Assembly (NCBI GenBank): GCA_902702965.1
Contig: CACRXP010000639.1
Span: forward strand, 112,275 to 176,274
From: Spirometra erinaceieuropaei
Lineage: Eukaryota > Platyhelminthes > Cestoda > Diphyllobothriidea > Diphyllobothriidae
DNA length: 64,000 nt
Reading direction: 5' to 3'
Shown here: one piece after another, positions 21,985 to 32,589 of the stretch
How the letters are laid out: every line of letters starts with the position of its first letter
Position numbering within the stretch: the first letter of the stretch is position 1
The notes under the pieces: model-generated
The model's input: the letters and a program-made list of their open reading frames with translations, nothing else
Told to the model about the DNA's origin: nothing
Database searches by the model: none
Program-made: the position numbers and the translations under genes

Positions 21985-22125
21985 TCATTTTCGGTGCGCG
22001 GCGATGCGCCCTCGTCTACTGCGATTTACTGCAGATTTGTGTGGACTTACACGTGACCGAGTAGGCTCTTGTGGTGACTGAATGTGCGAGAGCAATGAGA
22101 GCAGTTAAGGCGGCAGGGGGGGGGG
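21985..22125 (-). pseudogene. LINE zinc-finger tail fragment
   Basis: Minus-strand frame encodes a single finger-like stretch (CSHCSRTFSHHKSLLGHV) as found at the end of the LINEs at 12.8 and 26.0 kb. It is an isolated 3' remnant. A G10 run lies at its upstream side (about 22115-22125). Confidence 0.55.
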
Positions 22126-22960
22126 GTGTATGCTGGTGAATGTGGTCATAGTAGTATCTAAATGACCTCACTGCAACCATACATTTGAGACTACTGTTGG
22201 CCTAAAAGACCACCACCAAATCTATTACACTGTGATAAGGAAACGAAAGTCAAGAAGAACGTTCAACAGGTGCCTTGTCCCCTTTCCTATCCTAAATGTC
22301 CCAAAATATTCGGTCATACGCACGAACACGGCAATGATCACCAAAATAGCACAGAAGAGGCTGTTTGTGCAAAGTAACAGCCTTACTGCACTCTCAGGTC
22401 ATGTATGCATCTATGCGGCTATGTACGTTTACACATTAACAGTTATGAAATATTGACATCTCCTATGCAGAATTAATTAGGGACAAATATCCATTACGGA
22501 GACGCCTGTGAAAAATAATAGTTAGACATGGGCATTCTTATGCATCTAAATTCTACGCTTTTATGAAGTGTGGTTCCTTATGGTTCACATACGGACTGGA
22601 GGATGATTTTAACAGTCGCCAAACTGAAGTCCGTTTGGCGCCGCATTATGTCAACGTTACATTTGGAGATCGTTGCATTCTGAGTCATCTTCGCTACATA
22701 CAGAAGATTCGGTGGTCTTGCTATCCAGTACATTCCCGAATCTAGCCCCCCTTCAGCTGAAATGCAGCGAAGAACCATTGTGCGTGTGCCCCCAAACCAT
22801 CCACGTGGTAGATGCGCTGGATCAACACGGGGTCCATATCGGATCCAGACGCACGTTATCGGAATGCGTGCCATAACAAATGCAACATTTTGGGGGTACG
22901 GTTGCCTATCCAGTTACCGGCAGACGTCGCGCACATTGGGACCACTGCGGCCCTCCCCGT
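22126..22960. other. unassigned, possibly LINE leader sequence
   Basis: No coding motif is recognised. GC content rises after about 22740, where the sequence blends into the LINE-associated 5' region. Confidence 0.4.
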
Positions 22961-23539
22961 TATTGTTGTTGTTGGTAAAAATCCTGGTTATCCGCTGTAT
23001 GGACCAGGGGATGTAAAATGGAGCTCCAAGATGCGGGCTGGACCGTGCCATCCACCTGCGCTCTCCCCCGCCTCCGGCAATTTTGACTCTGCCTTGACAC
23101 CGGGTCCAGGTGAGGGAGGAGGAGGGAGTGTGGTGGATGAAGCGCAAGTCTACTCTCACTATAAATCCCGCGCAAGTCACCATCCCTGCCCCACTCTGTT
23201 GTGGAGCACACGGTGGACATCGTCGAAACCGACGGTCGAACTGTCGTGTGTGTGCGTGTGTATGTGGCCCGCCGGGGTATAGGGGTGTCCAGTTGTGGGT
23301 CCACGTGACAGTCATAGTAGTTCGCTCACTTGCTTGCAGGAGTAGATTGCGCCTAACGTCCACTAACTGACACCCAACTGTCAGGCGTGCCTCCCCGAAG
23401 CTAGGCTCTGCCTAGTGGCCACACCCCGGTAACCGCCTCGACCGGCGGGCCAGACCAGGTGAGAGCATCCATGTGTACATCTCCGCACACGGTAACTCGG
23501 CTCCGCTCCCACAATCGATGGCCGGATGGATCATCGCCT

Positions 23540-23720
23540 CGGCACCGCCGAGATGAGGCTCCGTCTGCAACACCGTAGGAGACCACAAGGTAAGTGACCA
23601 CCAGATAAACGAACATTGATCTGCTGGATTGCTATTTGTCTGCTTGTTTGTGTTTGTCCTTGCGGTTCTGCTGGATTTGTCTGCTCACCGTTTTTATTAC
23701 AGTAACGAATCAGCTTAGAG
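23540..23720 (+). repeat. extra LINE fragment (endonuclease-RT linker)
   Basis: The frame from ATGAGGCTCCGTCTGC (about 23551) onward matches that at 24553-24660 (RLQ-RRRPQGK followed by a Thr/Ser-Asn-x-Leu stretch), so the linker region is present twice, about 1 kb apart. Confidence 0.6.
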
Positions 23721-24096
23721 AGGGACGGGAAATCTCTGCTTCCCGTCTCTCTACCCTTTCCCCTCATTACCCCTTCAAGTACTACGGCGATCTCATAGGC
23801 AAGCCCAAGCTAAATTGGGCCGTTCTTCCACTAAACAAAAGCGGCGGCCCAGAGTGAGTTCGTCAACCGTCTGGTACACCTGAGCAGCCCTATTTGGGGA
23901 GAGCACTGATTACCCCCGAGAGGGGGAAGGGACTAGAGAAAGTGCCCTAAACAAATGCTGGGGGCCCACGCCGTCTGCAGGTTGACAGTGGCCTCAGACG
24001 CAAAACTCACGGCCGAAAAAACTAAACAAGAAACAACACACACTCTCTTCCCCCTCCTCCCCGCCTCGCCACTCGCCAGACTAGTAGGCTGAGGCG

Positions 24097-24590
24097 CTCA
24101 CTCTGGCGGCCTGGAATGTTCGCTCCCTTCTAGACAACCCTAGGAGTAACCGGCCGTAACCGAGGACGGCGCTAGTGTTTCGTGAACTGGCGCGCAACAA
24201 AGTGTGCATCTCTGCACTCAGTGAGACTCGGTTCTCGTGAACTGGTGACCTCAACGTCCGCGTCGGCATAGACCATGCTGCCTGGAGAGGAGTGTTGGGT
24301 TCCTATGGTCTCAACAGCTCCAATGGCAATGGTCTGTTCCATCTACGAACCAGCGCAGAACGCCGACTCACCCTGACCAACACCTTCTGCCTGCCGAGCA
24401 AGAGAAGGCCACCTGGATGCACTCTTGGTTGCGACACTGGCTCCTGCTGGACTATGTCCTCGTCCGGAGGCGAGACCAGCGAACGGGCTGGTGACCAAGG
24501 CAATCCCGGGTGCTGACGGGTGGACCGACCATGGACCTTTTATGCCCAGGATGCGGATTCGCCTACAGCCTCGCAGGAGACCTCAAGGTA
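24097..24590 (+). pseudogene. LINE apurinic-like endonuclease, internally deleted
   Basis: Starts with LAAWNVRSLLDN, the typical N-terminal motif of LINE endonucleases, then ISALSETRF. After a short jump comes GDLNVRVG (the GDFN box) with downstream segments ([25 protein letters not shown] in a shifted frame). About 100 residues between the SETRF and GDFN boxes are missing, and a frameshift follows near 24400. The domain would nick target DNA, but this copy cannot. Confidence 0.7.
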
Positions 24591-25790
24591 AGCGACCCCC
24601 AGGTAAGCTGAATATTGTTTTGTTGCATTTGCCTGCTTACCATTTCCATTTCAGCAATTAGCTAGCCCAACGTCTTGCCTGCCTTCCAGTTGTCGCTCCA
24701 GCCACCATCGTCGCCGCTGACGAGGACTTCTCTGTGGAGAACCGACGGTGTCAACTGCGGGACACAGTCCAGTTGACGGTCTTGGCTCTCCTCGGTCACG
24801 CACGCCACACACACCAGGACTGGTTCGACGACAACGACGCCGCCATCAGCAAACTTCTCGCCGGAAAGAACTGCCCGCACACATCCTACGTCAACCGCCC
24901 CACCGACGACAACAAAGCAGACTTCTACCGTAGTCGCCACTTTGTGTAACAGCGGCTGCGGGAGATGCAGGACGCTTTGACGGTTCGCAAGTCCGAGGGG
25001 ATCCGAGGTTACGAGGATCGCAGCGAATGAAGGAATTTCTCCTCCGCAATCAAGGTCGTCTACGATCTGCTCCTCTTCTCAGCGTCGACTGCAGTACCCC
25101 ACTCATTGAAAACAGGCAAATTCTTTAGCGATGAACCGAACACTTTAAAAGCGTCCTCAACCGTCCCTCCATCATCTCCGACGTCGCCATCGCCCGTCTG
25201 CCGACCTCGACCTCCTACCCTCTATCCACGAAAACATCAGGGCCGTGCAGTAGCTTTCCAGCGTGAAAGCGCCCGGATCGGACGCGATCCCTGCTGATAT
25301 CTACAAACACCGTAGCCCCTGACATATGGAACATTTGATGGCGGTTTTCTAGGAGATGTGGCATCACGCAGAAGTCCCACAGGACGTCAAGGACACCCCA
25401 ATCGTCTACCTTTGCAAGCGAAAATGGGATACGCTAATGCCGCGACAACCATCCGGCATCTCCTTGCTGAACATCACCGGGAAGATTTTCGCTCGCATCC
25501 TTCTCAACCTCATCAACAGCCACCTTCAGCAATGTCTCCTGCCGAAAAACTAGTGCATCTTCCGCCATCACCGCGTTACCACGGGCAGGTGCTTCGCTGC
25601 CCTTCACCTGCAGGAGAAGTGTTAGGAAATGCGGACCCACCTGTGCTTGTCCTTCGTGGATCTGACGAATGCTTTCGACACGGTTCATCGCAAATTACTC
25701 TGGAAAAGCATGTAGAAATTCGACTGCCTGAACGATTCACTCACATGGTGCGTCGGCTCCACTGCCATCCTCCTCCATCACCTTAATATC
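24590..25790 (+). pseudogene. LINE RT, N-terminal half
   Basis: Frames at 24590-24948, 25100-25300 and 25356-25790 carry consecutive pieces: RRCQLRDTVQ, DWFDDNDAAISKLLA, VNRPTDDNKADFYRSR, then EVPQDVKDTPIVYLCKRK, SGISLLNITGKIFARILLN and FVDLTNAFDTVHR. These are standard RT fingers and palm blocks. Stops interrupt at 24946, 25028 and 25552, with others. The catalytic FADD block is absent because the sequence jumps to the finger tail. Confidence 0.75.
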
Positions 25791-25878
25791 CGCTGCGACG
25801 GCTCCTGTACCCACCGCCAATGCGCTCAATCCTAACACACCGACAACCGACAGCCTCACCACCGCCACCATCAGCGTT

Positions 25879-26099
25879 GTGGACTCGGTCTATACCTGTC
25901 CTCATTGCGATCTTACCTCCACCTCACGTATTGGCCTGGCAGGTCACTTGCGAATCCATCGCACAAAGACTGGCGAACCAGTACCTGGAGCACAAACATA
26001 CACTCACTGCATCCCCTCAACTGCCCTCATTGTCCCCGCGCATGTACTCACGGCATGGGCTTATTAGGCCACATGCGAATTCTCAAAAACCTGCGGTAG
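25879..26099 (+). pseudogene. LINE C-terminal C2H2 zinc fingers
   Basis: Finger 1 is C-x2-C-x12-H-x3-H with the first Cys near 25897. Finger 2, in a shifted frame, ends in RIL where the last His is expected, so it is mutated. A stop follows at 26097. C-terminal zinc fingers are an unusual addition for a LINE and presumably bind nucleic acid. Confidence 0.7.
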
Positions 26100-26261
26100 A
26101 CGACCACCGGCTAAAACACATGATCACATCTTCTCCACCTACATCACACAACATCATTACCAACCACCATCATCCAACTGCCATCTCCCACGCAAGTGGT
26201 AAGTGTGCGTTTCGGCCCCGTCTCATTGCGGCTCTTTTGGTGCATGTGTGATTCGAGTCTG

Positions 26262-26830
26262 AGACTATCACAGTGCGTCAAGCGCCGTGGCTTGCAAGGC
26301 TGCTAACTGACGTCCCAACTCGGCCCACGCAGTCTTTCCAGTTGTGTGAGTGCTTGTGTGTTGTGGCAGACTGGTGGGCTGAGAGCCAGGCTGAAACAGG
26401 TCCTTCATAACCTGACCTACGGCAATCTAACGCATGTTAGGTGTACGCCGCACAACCCCCGTTGTGTGACACCCTGTTGTTTGTGTTCGGGGGGCCAGGT
26501 CGTGCATGTGGCGCGCATAGACATGGTCACTAGATCTGTCAACCACCGCGTCCATTTCCCGCACCCCTCAAATGACCGGCTCGGACAGTGGCTGGGGCCT
26601 GGGAATAGGAAATGAGGGTGAGGTTGAGAACTCGGCTCATTTTCCTCACTATAAACAATCTAACACGCCTGAAGCTATCACACTGCGCTAAAAGCCGTGG
26701 CTTGAAAGGTTGCCAACTGACGGGGCAACTTGGACCTCACAGTCGGCCCAGCGCAGTGGAGCGGTCGACTGGTGGTCTGAGAGTCAGGCTTAAATGGTTC
26801 CTTCTTAATGGGGCTTTTATGACTCTCCCA
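26262..26830 (+). repeat. direct repeat pair downstream of the LINE
   Basis: About 26262-26430 and 26670-26830 share CTATCACA-TGCG, GCCGTGGCTTG-AAGG, CTAACTGACG and GGCTGAGAGCCAGGCT-type blocks in the same order. Between them lies GC-rich sequence of the LINE kind. Probably duplicated LINE 3'/5' untranslated material. Confidence 0.55.
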
Positions 26831-26894
26831 ATCTGTGGGATCCAAGCCGGGTGTGACGGCGCGGTAAGGTGCGGCTTTGGCCACGCCAGTCCCT

Positions 26895-26990
26895 TCTGTC
26901 GTTTGTTAAAATCCTGGTCATTTGTTGTACGGACCTCGTCGTAAAAGACGGTCGGACTGTCGTGTGCGTATGGGTGAGTGCAATATGCCC
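26895..26990 (+). repeat. copy of the LINE leader block
   Basis: TTAAAATCCTGGTCAT and GACGGTCGGACTGTCGTG match the blocks at about 22975 and 23229 at the 5' side of the LINE, so the LINE is flanked by the same leader sequence on both sides. This suggests a second, severely truncated copy in tandem. Confidence 0.5.
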
Positions 26991-27537
26991 GGAAGAAGAG
27001 TTTCGTTTTGCGGCAGCCATTAGGCACAATTCGTCAACCAGCTGACAGAGGTCAGATATACCACTGGTAGGAAAGTTGCATAGAGCCTGAAGCTTATTTC
27101 TTTCGGATTTTGCTCATTGAGCTTTGTATTATAAAGAAATAAAATCAGGAAGTTACCACGTCGCGCCAACAGTTCTGGTTTGACCGTTGCTAGTTGTGTA
27201 ATGACTCGATGCTTTCCTGAATAGAAAGTCAATTTGCCATACCCACTCTTAACGTAGTGATTATGGCAGCATGTCCTGTGGAAGTTTTCAGGATTGCTGC
27301 CTGAAGACTGATTAGTTTGAGGTGAGGGACGGCCAGGCGCCCAGCAGCTTGCATGGAGATTTTTACATCACATTTTACGCACGACGTATCGCGCAAGAAA
27401 CTTGAGGAGGTTTAAAACGGAACTCAGCGCCAGAACAAAATCGAAGCCTTATACGGCTGTTCGAATTTTGTCAAAAACTTCCTCAACCTTCTCTAAAAAC
27501 ACCACTAAACTCCCCAAACGTTTGTTAAGTAGCAAAT

Positions 27538-27969
27538 ATGGTCCTGCATGATTTAGGAAAGGCTGTCTTCATCCAACAGGATCCGGTCTTTTGGCGCAGT
27601 CACGTCGGCGACACCTTTGTTATCTTCTACAAGAAGGTAATGCTGAAGTTCCGTAAACTGCTTAGCGCAATTTTTGCAGATATGCAATTCAGGAGGAAAG
27701 AAGAAAAGGAGAAACAGACACCCGTTCTTGATGTGGTCGTTGACGGAAGTCGCGAGGACGGACCAGAAGCGACGATTTACATGAAGGCGACGAACACCCC
27801 ACAACTCCTCATTTCCACTGAAATCATCCAGCAGCTCATAAACGAAGCCGTCTGGGAAGACTCTTTAAACGGATCAAACCTTACTGCGACAAAACCAATT
27901 AAAGCGCACACAAGGTGCTACACCTCTGCAACCAGTTTATGCGGAACAGCTGTTCTAAGGCGCTTATAA
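27538..27969 (+). pseudogene. PLE reverse-transcriptase fragment
   Basis: The open frame matches the second half of the PLE RT: DPVFWRS, then HVGDTFVI where the active RT would have YVDDTFVI, the FRKLLSAIFADMQF segment, PVLDVVVDG (normally LPFLDV) and IYMKATNTPQLL (normally VYRK-T-T). The first catalytic Asp is replaced by Gly, so it is inactive. RT N-terminus and endonuclease are not seen nearby. A related fragment lies at 61165-61470. PLE RTs are related to telomerase RT. Confidence 0.75.
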
Positions 27970-29261
27970 ACCGATTGCTATGTTTACGTCCCCAAAAGAC
28001 CTCACTGGGAAAACCACCGATGACATGGCATGCTCCGCACACATACTGGGATTTTCATGGGCAATCGAGCGCATTGCTGCAGGACTAGCAAGTGCGCAAC
28101 GACCCAGAGCTACCATGCGCAGCAATTTCATGGAAATGAAGAACTAATTAAACCCCAGGGTTCAGTCTGGGGTAATTTATCATATGACTTGTCCAAACTG
28201 CCTTTGTGCCTGCATAGGTCGGACTGAACGCATGCTCGAATCACGCAAACACGAACATAAATTGAGTGTGTAACAGAATGAAAAATATCACATATGGCTG
28301 GCCTCACCTATGAAACGGATAACAATTTCAACTTCGCAGCCACCGAGACAATTGCCACGCCGGAAATTGATGAAAACTTGGGCTTGGATGAGAACTTAGT
28401 CAGTTGCAGTATTTCTGACGTCGGTATACAGAACCCTGCGCAGTCACGCCACGACTACGGCACTAGCCTTTTACTATCAAACAATCTCTATACCTGTCGA
28501 TTGTTCTATTGCTGTTGTCATCTTTATGACAATGGAATCCTGCAAGAACTCGAAAGCTCGGACTCATAGACAAATCGCCCCGGGGATACGTTAGTTTTCT
28601 TCTTTGCTCATGTATACATTCAGAACTCGAGCGTTCACCTTCATTTGAAAGATTCCTACGCCGCCTCAGCTATAGCACATCGGCTCAGCTTTGGTCTCCT
28701 TCACCGTACTTTGCCAGAGTGTGTGAGATGAGTGAGGTAAGGAAGTGGCCGGCACAAGTCACCATTATGCCCTCCATGAGAAATTGTAGCCCGTATCTTT
28801 CACCATGGGTAAACCACCGTTAGTGCTTACCAAAGACCAAATGCGTGTATGTGTATACTGAGGCAGATTAGAATTTCGTTTTCCATCTCATTTTTTATGT
28901 GACAAGCAGATACTAATTTTTCAGAGAAACTACAATCTGACCCTGTAATATACTGATGTTTAAGTTCTTTTTTGATCGAAGTTTAGTGCCACAAAATGAT
29001 CACCTTGATTCTTGTCACCGCGTTTCATTGGTCAGATCACATACGGTTTTTGTGGAAATGTTTCTGAGGAAAATCACATATGCTGATTTTTGACAGATTC
29101 ATTTCGATAAGCAATTTGAAAACTCGTTCGAATCCATTTTTCCCAAGTTAAACACCGACATTCATCGAATAATGTTATTAGTCATATCCGAAAGAGCTTC
29201 TCCCTGTCATCTAGAATTGTGCAATTATTTACCGTACTGACAACATAGGTACTAGCTGAAA
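27970..29261. other. unassigned
   Basis: A 91-codon plus-strand frame (28294-28569) and a 65-codon frame (28030-28227) have no recognisable motif. No repeat boundary is seen. Confidence 0.4.
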
Positions 29262-29338
29262 GCCCAGACACGCGTGTTTCACCGGTCTTGTTCCGCTGAC
29301 GGATGCAGCTGCGAGGTGTCGGCTCATCAGTGGGTCCC
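29262..29338 (-). ncRNA. hammerhead ribozyme motif (canonical core) in a dispersed repeat
   Basis: Minus strand: helix I strand GGGACCCA (29331-29338), CTGATGA (29324-29330), helix II closed by GCCG/CGGT at its base with a large loop, GAAAC (29276-29280), a self-complementary ACACGCGTGT (29268-29277) as potential helix III, GTC (29267-29269 complement) and TGGGCT (29261-29266 complement) completing helix I by CCCA/TGGG. Every core position is present, with no extra base after CTGATGA. A decayed copy lies at 50890-50965. The design differs from the PLE copies. Confidence 0.7.
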
Positions 29339-32101
29339 GCAGCAATCTTCGTGTGTTTTCGGCCATATGCACTCCAGCTTCACTTTACTTTGTTTGATTT
29401 CTAAAGAAATTAATGCGCCCACTTGAAATAAATCCTTTGGAATCGATCTTTTCAGGCACTGTCCGAAATTTGCTGAGCTGTGTTGTCAGTAAGGCAAATA
29501 ATTACACACCTCTATGCTACTGGCTGCCTGTTGGCGGTTTGTGAAGATTATGCGGTTATTCCACCGAACCTGATGTATTTCAGCCCAAATATTAATAGCA
29601 ACTTTCGGACCGTGCCTGAAAAGGTCTGGTCCGAAGGATTTACTTCAAGTTCGCGCATTAATTTCTTTGGAAATTAAACAAGGCAATATGTCATCTGCGC
29701 GCCTGGTTTCCGCCAACGCCGAATTCAAATATGGACATACTGCCTTTAACCTCGCCTCTACAAAGGATTCCTAGGACGGAACAGAACAACCCTCTTAGAC
29801 CAGTAAAGAGCCTCTCACCCCCAACATTTTGCCCACCATCGTAGAAATTCCAAGCCAGACACTTTTACAAACGAGCATGTAGGTGCCGTCATCAAGACGT
29901 CTTAGGGTCCGGTTTCTGCCAAATGGCTGTACTTCCCCCCTCACATACATCGATCGGCCCATCCGATAGCCGCAGCTCAGGAAAGTAACAGACGTAGAAG
30001 CATGAATTGTCTTCACAGCCCTTCTCAGGTGTTTAGTCGATCTATTTGGAGTTCCTCCCACAAGAATGCTCACTTTGGGTCCTGGTCCGGTAAATTCTTC
30101 TCCACCCTTCCAGACTGCACGACTCTTCTCTCGATTGCGAACGCGATTGTCCAGCAATCTGACGGGCGGCTGAGGACGACCTTATGCGTCTTGAAGTATT
30201 TAACGGACTTGACTGAAGAAATTATCCTCACTCATCTTGAAACTTGGTTGTGCCTTAATTCTGATCTCAACTGTTCGTCGCTGAGACATTTTTTGCGCCA
30301 CCATTTACCTCTGAGAAAAAGTATTCACCCTCTCTGTCTGCCCTGCCAGTAAAGATCAAAAAGGTCGTTCGGTGACTCCGGCAATTTATGCGCAGCCTGC
30401 CTGAGGCTGCATTACGGTCAGTTGTCTTTAGTTATACCTCAGGAAGTACTTGATGGCTTACACTCACATCCTTCTCAGGCGAGATCAGGTGCTCCGACAA
30501 CAGCGGTTACCGTATGAGGACACTTTTTAGATTGCCTCCCAGGACGCAATGACTCTGCGCATCCGACATGTTGATAGTGAAGGCGCAGTCTGCAGCGACC
30601 GCGCGAAGGTTGCGTCCCATGCTGTCTGCAGTTCCCTCTCTCCTGCTCCTTTACCTCTCCTGTCCTCCACCCACCAGTTTCCCCCCCTGCTACAAACAAA
30701 ACTCCCTTAATTCCTTCACCAACATAAGGACATGCAACACCGTCCTTTGGAGGTACTACTTGCAGTTAATCTCTCTCCCTTCTACACGTGCCGTCCGTAT
30801 TACTTCGGGTTGGTGAAATAATTTTTTGCCTCAGCCGCTTTTGCACTCGTGTTTTAGGCATGACCTCATATTTCCTTTTCGTTCTATGCCGTTTTCAGAC
30901 TACGCAAACGGTGATGAGGCGAAGCGCTCCGACAAATTCGCCCATTTGGTCTTGCAGTATCTTCGACCGAGGTCACATCTCTGTTAACCCGAACGTGCGC
31001 ACCGCATGTCGTACGACAGCTAGTCCCGGCCAGAATTCGTGTCAAACCAGTGGCTATGAGTCTCATACAACCACGTTGACGGGAAGCTCTGGGTCACCAG
31101 CCGCGCGTCCGGTAGATTGTCTGGCGTACATCAACTTTTGTGGACTTCCTGTACGGCGACTTTACTGTCTATAAATAGCGTCCTCCACTTAGGGCCATCT
31201 CCAAGACTTATTATTTTGGAATCTCGTGGTTGTCAGTTAACATAGTCACATTGTCGAAACATCAAAGTTAAAAACGGAATACTGCTTTTTAAAACCTCCT
31301 GACAAGTCATTTATTTTTCCATCAGATATTTGGATGAAAAGAAAGCTGAGTTGGTAGGACAAGATTTTTACTAGTCTGATGTTTCCAATTAACGGTGGGG
31401 TTGTGCACCGAAGACAGCAACAACTAAATGTAACGGACGTACGGAGTTGTGATATTTTAGCACTTGTTTGTTATTTTGTAGAGGTCACGTCACAAGTGCA
31501 GATTTTTTTATAAAAGGCAGTGAAAGATTTTAGCTTGCACTCTAATAATCGATTTCGGCGATCAAATCATTGATTTTAGTGATCGGGGTTACAGTGAATC
31601 GGTATTGTCCCACAGAACTAACAAAAAGAGAACGTTAACCCTAAACCGTTTTATATGATTAATTAATATGTTCACGCCATGATTTGTAGTGGACGTTGAG
31701 AAGGTGGAGACCATTCTACTGTTTTTTTGATCCACGGCCGGAAACTATGATTCAGATATCTCATGACTCAGGAGATGTCACTGTTCTCCAAACGTGAAAC
31801 TTGACTGATTCCAGGCGAGTGAAGAGTGTCATGGGGATCGACGTCATTCATTTTCTCCAGTAGTGCGTATTTTTCCATCCGACTGCACAATAGTGCTCCC
31901 ACCTTGTCCACAAAATCACATGGCACCTTATGGTTGTCTCAGGTCTGTTAGTTTAAGCCCAAAGGGCCTGGAAAACTGGCTGTGTTCGAAGACGTCCTTG
32001 ACGCAAGGGTACTTTTGACAAAATTTGGTGTCGGCGTGGTTTGTTCACACATGTACTGTTTGATATGACCACATTAGAGTTGCGAAAATGCCCATTGTAA
32101 A
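29339..32101. other. about 2.8 kb unassigned
   Basis: Open frames of 116-128 codons occur (29795-30157 minus, 30002-30352 plus, 30788-31174 plus), but none shows a domain I recognise and they overlap on opposite strands. Sequence at 29700-31200 is more GC-balanced than its surroundings, which hints at old repeat material. Confidence 0.4.
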
Positions 32102-32310
32102 ATTCAAAAGGCAATTTAACGAGCGTACGTTTGATATCGATAAATTCTCTTCAGGCCCGTACATTTATATAGCTATTGGAGAAACGAATGTAATGATACG
32201 GGCAAGTAGATAATTAAACCGTAGCTCGGGTATTGGGAGGGGAGGGAAGAAGTGAAACACCACAATTCCAGTCAGCGCCAGGGAGAATGTGGGTCCAGGC
32301 GAAGGTCGAA
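32102..32310 (-). repeat. left inverted pLTR of the 32-34 kb PLE
   Basis: Reverse complement of 34547-34749, with moderate divergence. Contains CTGAAGA (complement of 32148-32154) followed by a degraded GAAAC (CAAAC). Confidence 0.8.
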
Positions 32311-32589
32311 AGAAGAGGGTTATCACATATGATACCTTGAGAAGATACGCCGAAAATAAACTAGAGAACACGTGTGTAAACGTGGAAGAGCTGGGGCGTC
32401 ACGTGTGTCAACGGGCAGCCATACTGGATTAACCTGGCAAAGACGAGTGACGGGAATTCGAGAATTATGTGCGATCCATTTCGGACAAACGTGGATAAAT
32501 CAAGAGGGCTTCCTTTGTCGGAGTATTCATAAGGGCAAACCACAATCTAAGATTCCTGATGCTTCAAGTCGGTGCGTACACAATTATTC

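Larger units (their letters stand above)
22961..26110 (+). mobile_element. decayed LINE (leader, endonuclease, RT, C2H2 fingers), plus strand
   Basis: A composite LINE copy. GC-rich leader sequence (22961-24096) contains an inserted or duplicated piece of the same family (23540-23720). An apurinic-type endonuclease domain (24097-24590), RT N-terminus to fingers (24590-25790) and a C2H2-finger tail (25879-26099) follow in order. There are internal deletions: the middle of the endonuclease near 24235-24248 and the RT catalytic half between about 25790 and 25870. Frameshifts and stops occur throughout, so it is dead. Confidence 0.75.

Noticed and set aside
23589..23705. GGTAAGT ... TTACAG looks like an intron
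   Set aside because: The same stretch at 24587-24655 reads through as in-frame LINE coding sequence, so the splice-like signals are part of the LINE linker and not evidence of a host gene.
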